64,000 bases of DNA from Dongia_B sp964406155 (GTDB lineage: Bacteria; Pseudomonadota; Alphaproteobacteria; Dongiales; Dongiaceae), in NCBI GenBank assembly GCA_964406155.1, contig CAYOQR010000006.1:85467-149466 (forward strand), written 5' to 3'. Under the pieces are notes generated by a model. That model saw nothing but the letters and a program-made list of their open reading frames with translations. It did not search any database and was not told where the DNA came from. Below, one piece after another: positions 1-8,712 of the stretch (position 1 is its first letter; each line of letters opens with the position of its first letter). A program made the translations under genes and the position numbers.

Positions 1-243
1 CTCGACCATGGCGCGCAGCTTGGCCAGCTCGCCGCTCCACTGATCTTCCTGCATCTTGATGCCGGATGAGGCCGCGAAGGGCTCGAAGAAGGTCTTGCGC
101 TGCGCATCCTGCAGGGCGCCGCCCCAGGAAACGACGGTCAGTTGCTCCGCCGAGGCCGCCGTGCCGGCCGCCATGGTGCCGAGTATCAGGGTCGTGGCGA
201 TGGCGGCACGCTTGAGATGCGATGATCGATGGATGTTGTGCAT
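1..243 (-). CDS. ABC transporter periplasmic substrate-binding protein, N-terminal part (PotD-like), cut by window edge
   Basis: Only the first 81 codons lie in the window; the gene continues past base 1. The visible protein starts MHNIHRSSHLKRAAIATTL, has a Sec-type signal peptide (basic n-region, hydrophobic core, likely cleavage after an Ala-Ser-Ala near residue 32), and the mature end EQLTVVSWGGALQDAQRK is typical of spermidine/putrescine-type binding proteins. The ATG at 243 follows a strong GGGAGGA ribosome-binding site. It lies 44 bases after the PotA-type ATPase gene on the same strand, so it is the binding protein of that transporter; the permeases are presumably further left. The ligand cannot be read from this fragment. 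Confidence 0.85.
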   Translation of the reverse strand, partial: MHNIHRSSHLKRAAIATTLILGTMAAGTAASAEQLTVVSWGGALQDAQRKTFFEPFAASSGIKMQEDQWSGELAKLRAMVE

Positions 244-287
244 GTTCTCCTCCCGGTTTTCAGGCTTGTGGTTTTCAGGGTTGGTTT

Positions 288-1469
288 TCAGGAACGGGTG
301 ACGGCGTCGAGGGCGAAGCAGTCCTCGAGGTGCCAGCCGAGTTCGACCTGCGCCCCCGGCTCAGGTTCGATCCAGCTTTGGGCATTGGTGATGCGTGCCT
401 TGACCATCTGGCCATGAGGCAAGGCGACGACGAGGCGCGTCTGGTCGCCGACATAGATGATTTCGGCGATGGTGCCGCGCAGGCGGTTGGTGCAATTACC
501 GACGGGCGGCAAGTAGATCCGCTCCGGCCGCACGGCGAGCGAGACCGCCTGTCCCACCGCCGCATGGGGCGTCGCCGTCGCCTGGACCACCGTGCCATCC
601 GGCAGGCGCACCTTGGCAACGCGGCCGTCGCTTTCCATCACCTGACCGTCGATCGCGTTGTTGTCGCCGATGAAACTGGCGACGAAAGAGGTGGCCGGCG
701 TGTCATAGATCGCCTTCGGCCGGTCGATCTGCTGGATGCGCCCGGCATTGAAGACGGCGATCCGGTCGGACATGGTCAGGGCTTCCGCCTGGTCATGGGT
801 CACATAGAGGATGGTGAGGCCGAGGCGGCGCTGGATACGCTTGATCTCCAGTTGCAGTTCCTCGCGGAGCTGCTTATCAAGAGCGCCCAACGGCTCGTCC
901 ATCAGCACCAGCTTCGGTTCGAAGACCAGGGCACGGGCGAGAGCCACGCGCTGCTGCTGGCCGCCCGACAACTGGCCCGGCCGACGGTCGGCGAGATTGC
1001 CAAGCCGCACCATCTCCAAAGCCGCGGCGACACGCTGCGCCGCCTCCGGCTTCGCCATGCGCCGTACCCGCAGCGGGAAGCCGACATTTTCCGCCACGGT
1101 CATATGCGGGAAGAGCGCGTAGTTCTGGAACACGACGCCGATATCGCGACGCTCCGGCGGCAGATGCTCGATCGCCCGGCCATTGAGATTGATGTGGCCG
1201 CAATCCGGATATTCGAAGCCGGCCAGCATCATCAGGGTCGTGGTCTTGCCGGAGCCGGAGGGCCCCAGCAAGGTGAGGAACTCACCCTGATAGACATCGA
1301 GATCGAGGTTCTCCACGACCCAGTGGCGGCGGTCATAGGACTTGCCGACCTTGCTGAAGGAAGTCAGGACATCCCGCGCTTCCTCGATCTTCCGTGCGGG
1401 TTGGCCCAGCGTCATCTCAGTCTCTCCCTGGGCCGTGACCACCAGCTTCAATGCGGTTTGTCGCGTCAC
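288..1469 (-). CDS. ABC transporter ATP-binding protein, PotA/spermidine-putrescine type
   Basis: 393-residue cytoplasmic ATPase that powers import of a small amine-type substrate. Walker A GPSGSGKT is at residues 69-76, the Q-loop in VVFQNYALF near 115, the signature LSGGQ at 167-171, Walker B VLMDE at 188-192 and the switch His in VTHDQ near 225. The C-terminal 100 residues match a TOBE regulatory domain, as in PotA/FbpC. The start is a GTG whose first bases overlap the stop of the upstream flavoprotein gene (GTGA), implying translational coupling; an internal Met at residue 19 is an alternative. It belongs to the minus-strand operon aldehyde dehydrogenase, TMADH-like enzyme, ATPase, binding protein. 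Confidence 0.93.
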   Translation of the reverse strand: MTRQTALKLVVTAQGETEMTLGQPARKIEEARDVLTSFSKVGKSYDRRHWVVENLDLDVYQGEFLTLLGPSGSGKTTTLMMLAGFEYPDCGHINLNGRAIEHLPPERRDIGVVFQNYALFPHMTVAENVGFPLRVRRMAKPEAAQRVAAALEMVRLGNLADRRPGQLSGGQQQRVALARALVFEPKLVLMDEPLGALDKQLREELQLEIKRIQRRLGLTILYVTHDQAEALTMSDRIAVFNAGRIQQIDRPKAIYDTPATSFVASFIGDNNAIDGQVMESDGRVAKVRLPDGTVVQATATPHAAVGQAVSLAVRPERIYLPPVGNCTNRLRGTIAEIIYVGDQTRLVVALPHGQMVKARITNAQSWIEPEPGAQVELGWHLEDCFALDAVTRS

Positions 1470-3604
1470 GACCGTGCCTCCTCCAAAACGATCCGTTCGC
1501 GCCGGAACGGGATTTCTTGCTGTCGCGCCTCGAATTCACGGGCGAAACGGTGGCCGGCATAGACCGCGTGGAAGATCGCGCCGGGCGCCAGGCAATCGCC
1601 GATGCGACTGACCGTCGCCGGGCGCGCCTCGATCTCCATCAACCGGCCGCCGGCCAGCGCTTCGTAGAGCCCGTCATTGGAAAGGCGCGACGTCACCATG
1701 ACGATCGCCCCGGCCGCCAGCACCATCGGGCGCTCGGTATGGGCGTGGATGAAGGACACCTGGCCATCGGCGATCAGCGATAGCTTGTGATGGGTCACGA
1801 CGGCAACGCCGCTTTCGGCGAGACGCCGGGCGATGCGCGGCACTTCCAGCGTGTTCAGCGAGAAGGCCGAAACCTCGGCGGCCGGCGTCACCAGGGTGAC
1901 CTGCGCTCCGACCCGCGCCAGCTTCTCGGCGACGACACCGCCCATGTAATAATGGTCCTCGTCATAGACGATGACAGGACCGGTCACGCTGGCTCCCACC
2001 ATGATGTCGTCCGGGGTAAGAATCCGCAGCGAGGCGTCCGCGTCGATGGCGGCGCTGCGCAGCCGGCCGATGCCATCGGCGCGCCAGCGTGATCCCGTCG
2101 CCAGCACCACATGGTCGGCACCGACCGCCGTCACTTCATCGGCGGTCATCTCGCTCTCGAGATAGACCGAAACATTCGCCATCTTCTGTAGCTGGGTGAT
2201 GCGCCAGTCACGCACCCGCAGCCATTCGCGCAGGCCCGGCAGCTCGCCTTCGCGGGTGACTCGGCCGCCGAGCTGGCGTTCCCTTTCCGCCAAGGTGACG
2301 GTATAGCCGCGCTGGCCCAAGGCCCGGGCGCATTCGAGGCCGGCGGGACCGCCGCCCACCACCAGCACATGGCGGTCGGATGTCTTGGCTTCAATCCGCT
2401 CGGGATGCCAGCCCTTGCGCCACTCCTCGCCCATGGTCGGGTTCTGCGTGCAGCGCAGATTGGTCATCATGTAATGGCTGGAGACGCAGATATTGCAGCC
2501 GATGCATTCACGGATGTCCTCGTACCGGCCCTCTTCGATCTTGCGGGGCAGGAAGGGATCGGCGATGGAAGGCCGCGTTGCGCCGATCATGTCGAGCACG
2601 CCGCGCCGGATCAGCGAGACCATGGTGTCCGGCGAGGTGAAGCGCCCGACGCCGACCACCGGCCTGGTCGTCACCGACTTGATGCCGGCCATGAAGGGTT
2701 CGTGTTCATTCTCGCCGGCAAAGCGGGAGGTCGGCGAATCATCGGCCCAGGTACCGACGACGATATCCCAGAGATCCGGTAGTTCGCCGATCATCTCGAT
2801 GGCGGCAAGGCCTTCATCCGCCACCTGCAGGCCGAGCGGGCCACAGAGTTCGTCAACGATCAGGCGGACCGTGACGGCGCAGCCGTCCTGCACGCCCTCG
2901 CGCGTTTCCTCAATCAGTTCCTTCAGCAGGCGGACGCGATTCTTCAGCGGCCCGCCATATTCATCCGTGCGCTTGTTGCGTGGCGACATGAACTGGAAGG
3001 CGATGGTGGAGAAATTGGCATCGACATTGATGATGTCGAAACCGGCCCTGTGCGCCCGTGCCGCCGCCTCGCGCATCCAGCGCCGGAGATCGCGAATGTC
3101 CTGCCGGTCCATGGCGCGGACCTGGATCGGGAAATGCCCGTCCACCGGCCGCGCCATCGGGCCCATCGGCACTTCACGGCTGTATTTGTTGGCGTTGTAG
3201 TAGGCCGCATAAGCGAGCTGCACGCCGGCCAACGCACCATGCGCGTGCACCGCATCGCACATCAGCGCGAGCGAAGCGATGTCGCCGTCATCCCATAGGG
3301 TCTGCAGGACTTCCGGCGTCAGATCGGCGGTCGGATGGATCGAGCAATGTTCCGTGTTGACCACGGCCCAGCCGCCTTCCGCCTTCATGCCCCGCATCGC
3401 CGCATGGGCCTGGGGTCGCAGCCCGCCCATACCGTTGCAATGCGGCGGCTGGTAGAAGCGGTTCTTTGCCGTCAGCCTGCCAATGCGGACCGGCTCGAAA
3501 AGGATGTCGAAGCGGGGATCACGCCCCGGATGGGACGCGCCCGCTTCGACAGGCTGAGGCAACGCTTGAGACGGGGGTTGAGACGGGCTGTGCGCAGTCG
3601 ACAT
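1466..3604 (-). CDS. TMADH/DgcA-type flavin and 4Fe-4S amine dehydrogenase
   Basis: 712-residue cytoplasmic oxidoreductase closely resembling trimethylamine and dimethylamine dehydrogenases. Domains: an OYE-type FMN barrel (about 30-355), a 4Fe-4S motif CIGCNIC plus a fourth Cys (367, 370, 373, 385), then an ADP/FAD-binding domain starting at VVGGGPAGLE near 415. The Cys that carries 6-S-cysteinyl FMN in TMADH is kept (RFYQPPHC, Cys56). Remembered TMADH catalytic Tyr169 and His172 align with Asp195 and Phe198, and aromatic-bowl Tyr60 and Trp355 with His86 and His377, so trimethylamine is unlikely to be the substrate. It is probably an N-demethylase or dehydrogenase of another secondary or tertiary amine. 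The start is uncertain: ATG 3604 is chosen, and an upstream GTG at 3646 would add 14 residues encoded by a tandem repeat. Confidence 0.85.
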   Translation of the reverse strand: MSTAHSPSQPPSQALPQPVEAGASHPGRDPRFDILFEPVRIGRLTAKNRFYQPPHCNGMGGLRPQAHAAMRGMKAEGGWAVVNTEHCSIHPTADLTPEVLQTLWDDGDIASLALMCDAVHAHGALAGVQLAYAAYYNANKYSREVPMGPMARPVDGHFPIQVRAMDRQDIRDLRRWMREAAARAHRAGFDIINVDANFSTIAFQFMSPRNKRTDEYGGPLKNRVRLLKELIEETREGVQDGCAVTVRLIVDELCGPLGLQVADEGLAAIEMIGELPDLWDIVVGTWADDSPTSRFAGENEHEPFMAGIKSVTTRPVVGVGRFTSPDTMVSLIRRGVLDMIGATRPSIADPFLPRKIEEGRYEDIRECIGCNICVSSHYMMTNLRCTQNPTMGEEWRKGWHPERIEAKTSDRHVLVVGGGPAGLECARALGQRGYTVTLAERERQLGGRVTREGELPGLREWLRVRDWRITQLQKMANVSVYLESEMTADEVTAVGADHVVLATGSRWRADGIGRLRSAAIDADASLRILTPDDIMVGASVTGPVIVYDEDHYYMGGVVAEKLARVGAQVTLVTPAAEVSAFSLNTLEVPRIARRLAESGVAVVTHHKLSLIADGQVSFIHAHTERPMVLAAGAIVMVTSRLSNDGLYEALAGGRLMEIEARPATVSRIGDCLAPGAIFHAVYAGHRFAREFEARQQEIPFRRERIVLEEARS

Positions 3605-3621
3605 CGGCAAATCGTCCAATA

Positions 3622-3655
3622 CATCCACAGTGTCGGGTTCATCCACAGTGTCGGG
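3622..3655. repeat. Short tandem repeat, two copies, period 18
   Basis: CATCCACAGTGTCGGG occurs at 3622-3637 and again at 3640-3655. It sits in the 61-base gap between the aldehyde dehydrogenase stop and the flavoprotein ATG, and in frame it would encode a repeated Pro-Asp-Thr-Val-Asp unit if translation began at the upstream GTG. It is probably a recent slippage duplication. Confidence 0.8.
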
Positions 3656-3665
3656 CGATTGCTGG

Positions 3666-5168
3666 TCAGGCCTGGCGGATCTTGATCCAGGTGGCCTTCA
3701 GGTCGGTGTACTTCTCGATCGCGTGGATCGACTTGTCGCGGCCAAAGCCGGATTGCTTGAAGCCGCCGAAGGGCGAGACGATGCTGCCCTCGTCGAAGCA
3801 ATTGACCCAGACCACGCCGGCCCGCAGCTTGCGCGAGGCGGAGATCGCCGTGTCGATGTTGCGGGTCCAGACCGCCGCCGCCAGGCCGTAGATCGTGTCA
3901 TTGGCGATGGCGATGGCTTCCTCATCGCTGTTGAAGGTGATGGTCGAGAGCACCGGGCCGAAGATTTCTTCCTGGGCGATGCGCATCTTGCTGGAGACAC
4001 CGTCGAAGACCGTCGGCTCGATGAAGTAGCCGCCGCTTTCCTGGCGCACGCGCTTGCCGCCGACGCGCAATTTGGCGCCTTCCTCCTGGCCGATGCGGAT
4101 GTAGTCGAGGACTCTGCCCATCTGCTCTTCGCTGACCATGGCGCCGGCCTTGCTGGCGGGGTTGAGCGGATCGCCCGGCATCAGCACGGCGCTCTCGGCG
4201 ATCAGCTTTTCCAGGAATTCGTCCTTGATCCGCGCATCGACCAGCAGGCGGGAGCCGGCATTGCAGACTTCGCCCTGGTTGAAGAAGATGCCCCAGGCGG
4301 CAGCCTTGGCGGCGCCGTCGAGATCGTCGCAATCCTTCATGATGATATGCGGGGTCTTGCCGCCGCATTCCAGCGACACGCGCTTCATATTGGACTGGCC
4401 GGCATATTGCAGGAAGAGCTTGCCGACCTGGGTCGAGCCGGTGAAGGTCACGGCGTCGATGTCGGGATGCAGGCCGATCGCCTTGCCGGCGGTCTCGCCA
4501 TAGCCCGGCACGACATTGAGGACACCTTCCGGCAGGCCCGCCTCGACCGCCAGTTCGGCGATGCGGATGGCGGTCAGCGGCGACTGTTCCGCCGGCTTCA
4601 GCACGACGGAATTGCCGGCGGCCAGCGCCGGGCCCAGCTTCCAGCAGGCCATCAGCAGCGGGAAGTTCCACGGCACCACGGCGGCAACGACGCCCAGCGG
4701 CTCGCGGGTGATCAGGCTGAGGGCGCCCGGGCCGGTCGGCGCGATCTGGTCATAGAGCTTGTCGATCGCTTCCGCCATCCAGGCGATGGTGTTGGCCGAG
4801 GCCGGGACGTCGATCGCGCGGCTGTCGGAGATCGGCTTGCCCATGTCGAGGGTTTCCAAGAGCGCCAGCTCGTCGGAATGGTCTCGCATCAGGCCCGCCC
4901 AGGCGAGCAGCTTGCGCTTGCGCTCCGCCGGATCCATCCGCGACCAGGTGCCGGCCTCGAAGACCTTGCGCGCCGAGGCGACAGCGCGATCGACATCCTC
5001 GCTGTCGCAAGCGGCGATGGCGGCGATCTCCTTGCCCGTCGCCGGATTGATCGAGGAGAAGGCCTTGCCCGAAGCGGCATCGACGAAGCGGCCATCGATG
5101 AAGGCCTGGGTGCGGATGCGCAGCTTCTCAGCGGTTGCGGACCAATTTTGCGCGGACTGGACGGACAT
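3666..5168 (-). CDS. NAD-dependent aldehyde dehydrogenase, PuuC-like
   Basis: 500-residue soluble aldehyde dehydrogenase of the usual family length. It shows the oxyanion Asn in VVPWNFP (168), the general base Glu in LECGGK (267), the nucleophile Cys in NQGEVCNAG (302) and the Rossmann segment FTGSTQVGK (242-250). Overall it resembles gamma-glutamyl-gamma-aminobutyraldehyde/betaine-aldehyde dehydrogenases. It is the first gene of the minus-strand operon with the TMADH-like enzyme and a PotA-type transporter, so it probably oxidises an aminoaldehyde released during amine catabolism. The ATG at 5168 follows a GGGAG-type site; the upstream 250 bases contain repeats that may be operators. Confidence 0.93.
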   Translation of the reverse strand: MSVQSAQNWSATAEKLRIRTQAFIDGRFVDAASGKAFSSINPATGKEIAAIAACDSEDVDRAVASARKVFEAGTWSRMDPAERKRKLLAWAGLMRDHSDELALLETLDMGKPISDSRAIDVPASANTIAWMAEAIDKLYDQIAPTGPGALSLITREPLGVVAAVVPWNFPLLMACWKLGPALAAGNSVVLKPAEQSPLTAIRIAELAVEAGLPEGVLNVVPGYGETAGKAIGLHPDIDAVTFTGSTQVGKLFLQYAGQSNMKRVSLECGGKTPHIIMKDCDDLDGAAKAAAWGIFFNQGEVCNAGSRLLVDARIKDEFLEKLIAESAVLMPGDPLNPASKAGAMVSEEQMGRVLDYIRIGQEEGAKLRVGGKRVRQESGGYFIEPTVFDGVSSKMRIAQEEIFGPVLSTITFNSDEEAIAIANDTIYGLAAAVWTRNIDTAISASRKLRAGVVWVNCFDEGSIVSPFGGFKQSGFGRDKSIHAIEKYTDLKATWIKIRQA

Positions 5169-5193
5169 GACTTCGACTCCCGACTTAATTTAT

Positions 5194-5221
5194 GTTCCGA
5201 TTATTGGAACTAAGTTCCGAT
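5194..5221. promoter_or_regulatory. Candidate operator: GTTCCGAT direct repeat and imperfect palindrome
   Basis: GTTCCGAT occurs at 5194-5201 and 5214-5221, exactly 20 bases apart (two helical turns). The first copy is also the left half of the imperfect palindrome TTCCGATTATTGGAA (5195-5209). The site lies 26-53 bases upstream of the aldehyde dehydrogenase start, in the divergent intergenic region. The regulator is unknown; no regulator gene lies next to this operon inside the window. Confidence 0.45.
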
Positions 5222-5420
5222 TGACGGGAAGCCTATCGAAGCCGTAGCGTCACTGTCAACGGTGAATCACGAAAAGATCCCGCCGCCACGTCGTCGGCCA
5301 CATGTCGGTGCCGAAGGATGGCGCTTGGCCGCGTGGCGCATGAAGTTGCAGCCGATACGCAATGACCAAGTGCGGCACGCATTGACGATCACAATGAGAA
5401 TCAACGAGGAGAACACACGC

Positions 5421-5777
5421 ATGTCCCAGGCCCAGCTCTTCCGCCGCAACGATGTGGCTTTCGATGCCTTCGGCGAGGACGGTCCCGGCACAGGCACGAT
5501 CGCGCGCCTGGTCGGGCCGGAGATGAGCAAGACGCTTGGCGGCGGATTGATCACATTGGACGGCACCGCCGTCGAATGGACCTTGCTCTATGACGAGCTG
5601 ATCGTGGGCATCGAGGGCGTGTTCCAGTTGCGCATCGGCGACAAGGTGCTGGAGGCACGCCAGGGCGATGTGATCTGGATTCCCGAGGGCACCACGGTCG
5701 TCTATGGCGGCGAAAAGGCGGTGATCTTCTATGCGCTCGCACCGGTCAATTGGCGCGAGAAACTGAAAAAGGCCTGA
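5421..5777 (+). CDS. Cupin-domain protein, EutQ-like
   Basis: 118-residue small cytoplasmic protein with a single cupin barrel. The body GGGLITLDGTAVEWTLLYDE followed by GDVIWIPEGTTVVY is the cupin pattern seen in the ethanolamine-utilisation EutQ family. The usual histidine-rich metal motif is not evident (EWTLLYDELI replaces the HxH part), so metal binding is doubtful. The ATG at 5421 is chosen because GAGGAG precedes it at good spacing; an upstream GTG at 5262 in the same frame lacks such a site. It is divergent from the aldehyde dehydrogenase operon and 129 bases before a dehydrogenase on the same strand. Precise role unknown. Confidence 0.8.
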   Translation: MSQAQLFRRNDVAFDAFGEDGPGTGTIARLVGPEMSKTLGGGLITLDGTAVEWTLLYDELIVGIEGVFQLRIGDKVLEARQGDVIWIPEGTTVVYGGEKAVIFYALAPVNWREKLKKA

Positions 5778-5906
5778 GCCGGGAGTTCATTCGCACCGCT
5801 ATCCGATCGGCGCCCGCTTGCGCCGGTTGGTGGCACGGATCATTCTTTATCATCGTGCTCAAAGCCGGGCAGCAAGCATCGGCAATAAATTCAGGGGAGA
5901 CGTATC

Positions 5907-6839
5907 ATGACTCAGTCCTTGCGGAGATTGGCCGTCATCGGTAACGGCATCATCGGCCATGGCATCGCCGAGGTCTTCGCCGCTTCAGGCACGCCTGTCA
6001 CGCTCATCGGCCGCAGCGACAAGAGCGTCGCGGACGCGATTGCGCGCATCGCCGAGAGTCTCGGCGAATTCGAGCGCCAGGGTCTATCGCGCTGTCCCGT
6101 CGCCGAAGCTGTCGCCCGCATCCGTCCCAGCACCGATCTCGACGCCGCCGCCGATGCCGACCTGGTGATCGAAGCCGTGCCCGAAGACATGGCGTTGAAG
6201 CTCAAGATCTTCGAACGCCTTGACCGGATCACCCGACCCGACGCCGTGCTCGCCTCCTCCAGCGGCCATCCCGCCAGCGAATTGACGGCGCGGGTGAAGA
6301 ACAAGGCGCGGGTGATCGCCACCCATTTCTGGTATCCCCCGCAATTGCTGCCGCTGGTCGAAGTCTGCGGCGCGCCGGAGACCGCACCCGCGGTGATCGA
6401 CTGGACCTGCGCGCAATTGCGGTCGGCCGGCAAGGAACCAGTGGTGATCGACCGCGAAATTCCCGGCTTCATCGGCAACCGCCTCCAATTCGCCATGCTG
6501 CGCGAAGCCTGGTCGCTCTGGGCCTCGGGCGCTGCTTCCGCCGAGGCCATCGACGCCGTGGTGAAGCACAGCATCGGCCGTCGCCTCGGCATTACCGGCC
6601 CGATCGAATCCGCGGATCTCGGCGGATTGGACACGATGTTCCGTTTCGCCGAGTTCCTGCAGCCGACCCTCGACACGGCGGCAGCACCGCCGGCCGTGAT
6701 CGGCGAGCGGCGCGACAACAACGCCAATCCCCATGTCCATGACCGGGCGGTGACAGCCTGGCCCGCCCTCGCCACCGCGCGCAAAGAGGAATTGTTCCGC
6801 TGGCTGCGGCGGGATCGCGATCAACGAGCCGCTAAGTAA
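5907..6839 (+). CDS. 3-hydroxyacyl-CoA dehydrogenase family protein
   Basis: 310-residue NAD-dependent dehydrogenase. It has a Rossmann motif GNGIIG at residues 12-17, then the family's catalytic set: Ser in ASSSGH (about 118), His in ATHFWYPP (140), Glu in PLVEVC (152) and Asn in GFIGNRL (191). The C-terminal helical domain is of normal size. Relatives of this length act on 3-hydroxybutyryl-CoA, L-gulonate or L-carnitine. The presence of CaiB- and betaine-type genes elsewhere in the window makes a carnitine-like substrate possible, but nothing here proves it. It follows the cupin gene and is closed by a bidirectional terminator. Confidence 0.88.
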   Translation: MTQSLRRLAVIGNGIIGHGIAEVFAASGTPVTLIGRSDKSVADAIARIAESLGEFERQGLSRCPVAEAVARIRPSTDLDAAADADLVIEAVPEDMALKLKIFERLDRITRPDAVLASSSGHPASELTARVKNKARVIATHFWYPPQLLPLVEVCGAPETAPAVIDWTCAQLRSAGKEPVVIDREIPGFIGNRLQFAMLREAWSLWASGAASAEAIDAVVKHSIGRRLGITGPIESADLGGLDTMFRFAEFLQPTLDTAAAPPAVIGERRDNNANPHVHDRAVTAWPALATARKEELFRWLRRDRDQRAAK

Positions 6840-6981
6840 CCGGATAGAATCTCTCGCGAGGTGATCAGAGCCTTCGGCCTGCTATGGCATCAACGACCCG
6901 TCATACCGGCCCGACATTGCCATTCGGATCGCTTCTCTCTCAGGCAACCGAACAGGCCCAACCTTGTCCCCGCGCGAAACA

Positions 6982-7012
6982 AAACGCCGCAACCTCAAGG
7001 GCTGCGGCGTTT
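6982..7012. terminator. Bidirectional intrinsic terminator between convergent genes
   Basis: Perfect 10-bp stem AAACGCCGCA (6982-6991) / TGCGGCGTTT (7003-7012) with an 11-base loop. T-rich tracts follow on the minus-strand side (TTTTGTTT) and moderately on the plus side. It separates the hydroxyacyl-CoA dehydrogenase (ending 6839, plus) from the double ATPase gene (ending 7066, minus). Confidence 0.8.
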
Positions 7013-7065
7013 ATATTCATTCATCAGGGGGCCGGAAACACAGCCAACCTCCGATATATCATGGC

Positions 7066-8712
7066 CTAGACAGCGCGTGCCTCGAGCATTCTGTCAAGCC
7101 AATGCGTGTCCATCTCCGGTACCGACGCTAAAAGTTTGCCGGTATAATCATGGTAAGGCGGCGACAGAACCTGCGCTTTCGAGCCCGCATCCACCACCCG
7201 GCCACGCTGCATCACGACCACATCATCGGCGATGGCCTTCACCGTCGCCAGATCATGCGTGATGAAGATATAGGATAGCTTCAGCTCATCCTGCAGCCGC
7301 ATCAGCAGTTTCAAGATTCCCTCGGCGACCAACTGATCAAGTGCCGAGGTGACCTCATCGCAGATCACAATCTCGGGCTTCGCCGCCAAGGCCCGGGCGA
7401 TGCCGATCCGCTGCTTCTGGCCGCCGGACAATTCGCTTGGATAGCGATCGGCATAGCTTTTGGGCAGCTCGATCATCTCCAGAAGATCGGCTACCTGGCG
7501 ATTCACCTCGCTCTTGCTCAGGCCGAGATAAAATGACATCGGCCGGCCGATGATCTTGCGGATTCGATGTCGTGGGTTAAGCGCCGTATCCGCCATCTGA
7601 TAGATCATCTGGATGCGTTGGCGCTGCAGTCGGCTGCGGTCCCGCAGATGGGGCGGCAGAACGTCGCCACCGAGGCGGATCTCTCCCGAGATCGGCGGCA
7701 GCAGACCGACCACGCTACGGGCCATGGTGGACTTGCCGGAGCCGGATTCACCGACCACCGCCACGGTCCTGCCACGATGCACGTCAATCGACACATCATC
7801 CAGCACCTTGTAGGCATCGCCGTAGCTTGCCGTGACGTGACGCACGGAAAGGATCGGCTCCTGGCCACCCGGCACGGCTGCCGTTTCCCGGTGGATCGAC
7901 CGGACAGCCCAAAGCGATTTCGTATAATCTTCCTTAGGTGCGGAGATCATGGCTGCCGCCGGCGCTTCCTCCACCGGCTTACCGTATTGCAGCACCAGGA
8001 TGCGATCCGCCATCTGTGCGACAACAGCGAGATCATGGGTGATATAGATGGCGGCGGTATTGAACTGCCGCACAATCTCCTTGATCGATGCCAGTACCTC
8101 GATCTGAGTCGTCACATCGAGGGCCGTTGTGGGCTCATCGAAAATGATCAGATCCGGCCGGCAAGACATCGCCATGGCCGTCATTGCCCGCTGCAACTGG
8201 CCGCCCGAGACCTGATGCGGATAGCGGAAGCCGATTGTATCCGGCTCCGGCATCTGCATCCGGCGATAGAGCTCCATGGCATCCTGATAGGACTCGGCCT
8301 TCGTCCTGACATCATGCAGGATCGGTGCCTCGGCATATTGCTCGATCAAGCGGTGCGCCGGATTGAAGGCGGCGGCGGCCGACTGCGCCACATAGGCAAT
8401 GCGCGCCCCGCGCAACGACCGCTTCTGCTTTTCGCTCGCCTTGGCGAGGTCGGTTCCGTCGAAGATGACCTCTCCGCCGGAGATGCGGCAGCCATCGCGG
8501 GCATAGCCCATGGCAGCCAGGCCGATCGTCGATTTCCCCGCGCCGGATTCGCCGATCAGCCCCAGGACTTCGCCGCAATGCAGGTCGAAATCGACGCCAT
8601 GGACAATTTCGTTCCAGACGCCGTCGCTGGTCTGGGCCTCGATGCGCAGCCCCCGTACCGTCACGAGAATCTCGCCCTTCACGGCCGATCGCTTCTCCAT
8701 CCGGTTGCTCAT
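7066..8712 (-). CDS. Peptide/nickel-type ABC transporter, fused double ATP-binding protein
   Basis: 548-residue protein that fuses DppD- and DppF-like ATPases, as in YejF/GsiA-type systems. First half: Walker A GESGAGKST (54-62), signature VSGGQ (168-172), Walker B LIIFDE. Second half: Walker A GESGSGKST (321-329), signature LSGGQ (428-432), Walker B IVICDE. Both halves carry THDLA switch histidines. The ATG at 8712 overlaps the upstream permease stop (ATGA); an in-frame ATG at 8745 would run back into the permease. It is the last gene of a minus-strand operon with a flavoprotein and two permeases. No binding protein is in the operon; the family-5 protein at 21358-22908 is the best candidate partner. 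Confidence 0.93.
   Translation of the reverse strand: MSNRMEKRSAVKGEILVTVRGLRIEAQTSDGVWNEIVHGVDFDLHCGEVLGLIGESGAGKSTIGLAAMGYARDGCRISGGEVIFDGTDLAKASEKQKRSLRGARIAYVAQSAAAAFNPAHRLIEQYAEAPILHDVRTKAESYQDAMELYRRMQMPEPDTIGFRYPHQVSGGQLQRAMTAMAMSCRPDLIIFDEPTTALDVTTQIEVLASIKEIVRQFNTAAIYITHDLAVVAQMADRILVLQYGKPVEEAPAAAMISAPKEDYTKSLWAVRSIHRETAAVPGGQEPILSVRHVTASYGDAYKVLDDVSIDVHRGRTVAVVGESGSGKSTMARSVVGLLPPISGEIRLGGDVLPPHLRDRSRLQRQRIQMIYQMADTALNPRHRIRKIIGRPMSFYLGLSKSEVNRQVADLLEMIELPKSYADRYPSELSGGQKQRIGIARALAAKPEIVICDEVTSALDQLVAEGILKLLMRLQDELKLSYIFITHDLATVKAIADDVVVMQRGRVVDAGSKAQVLSPPYHDYTGKLLASVPEMDTHWLDRMLEARAV

Noticed and set aside
222..1562. 446-codon plus-strand frame over the PotA-type ATPase
   Set aside because: It mirrors the real minus-strand ATPase, whose Walker and signature motifs are unmistakable.
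5829..5846. Sigma-54-like TGGCACG upstream of the hydroxyacyl-CoA dehydrogenase
   Set aside because: The -12 element does not match TTGC at the required spacing.
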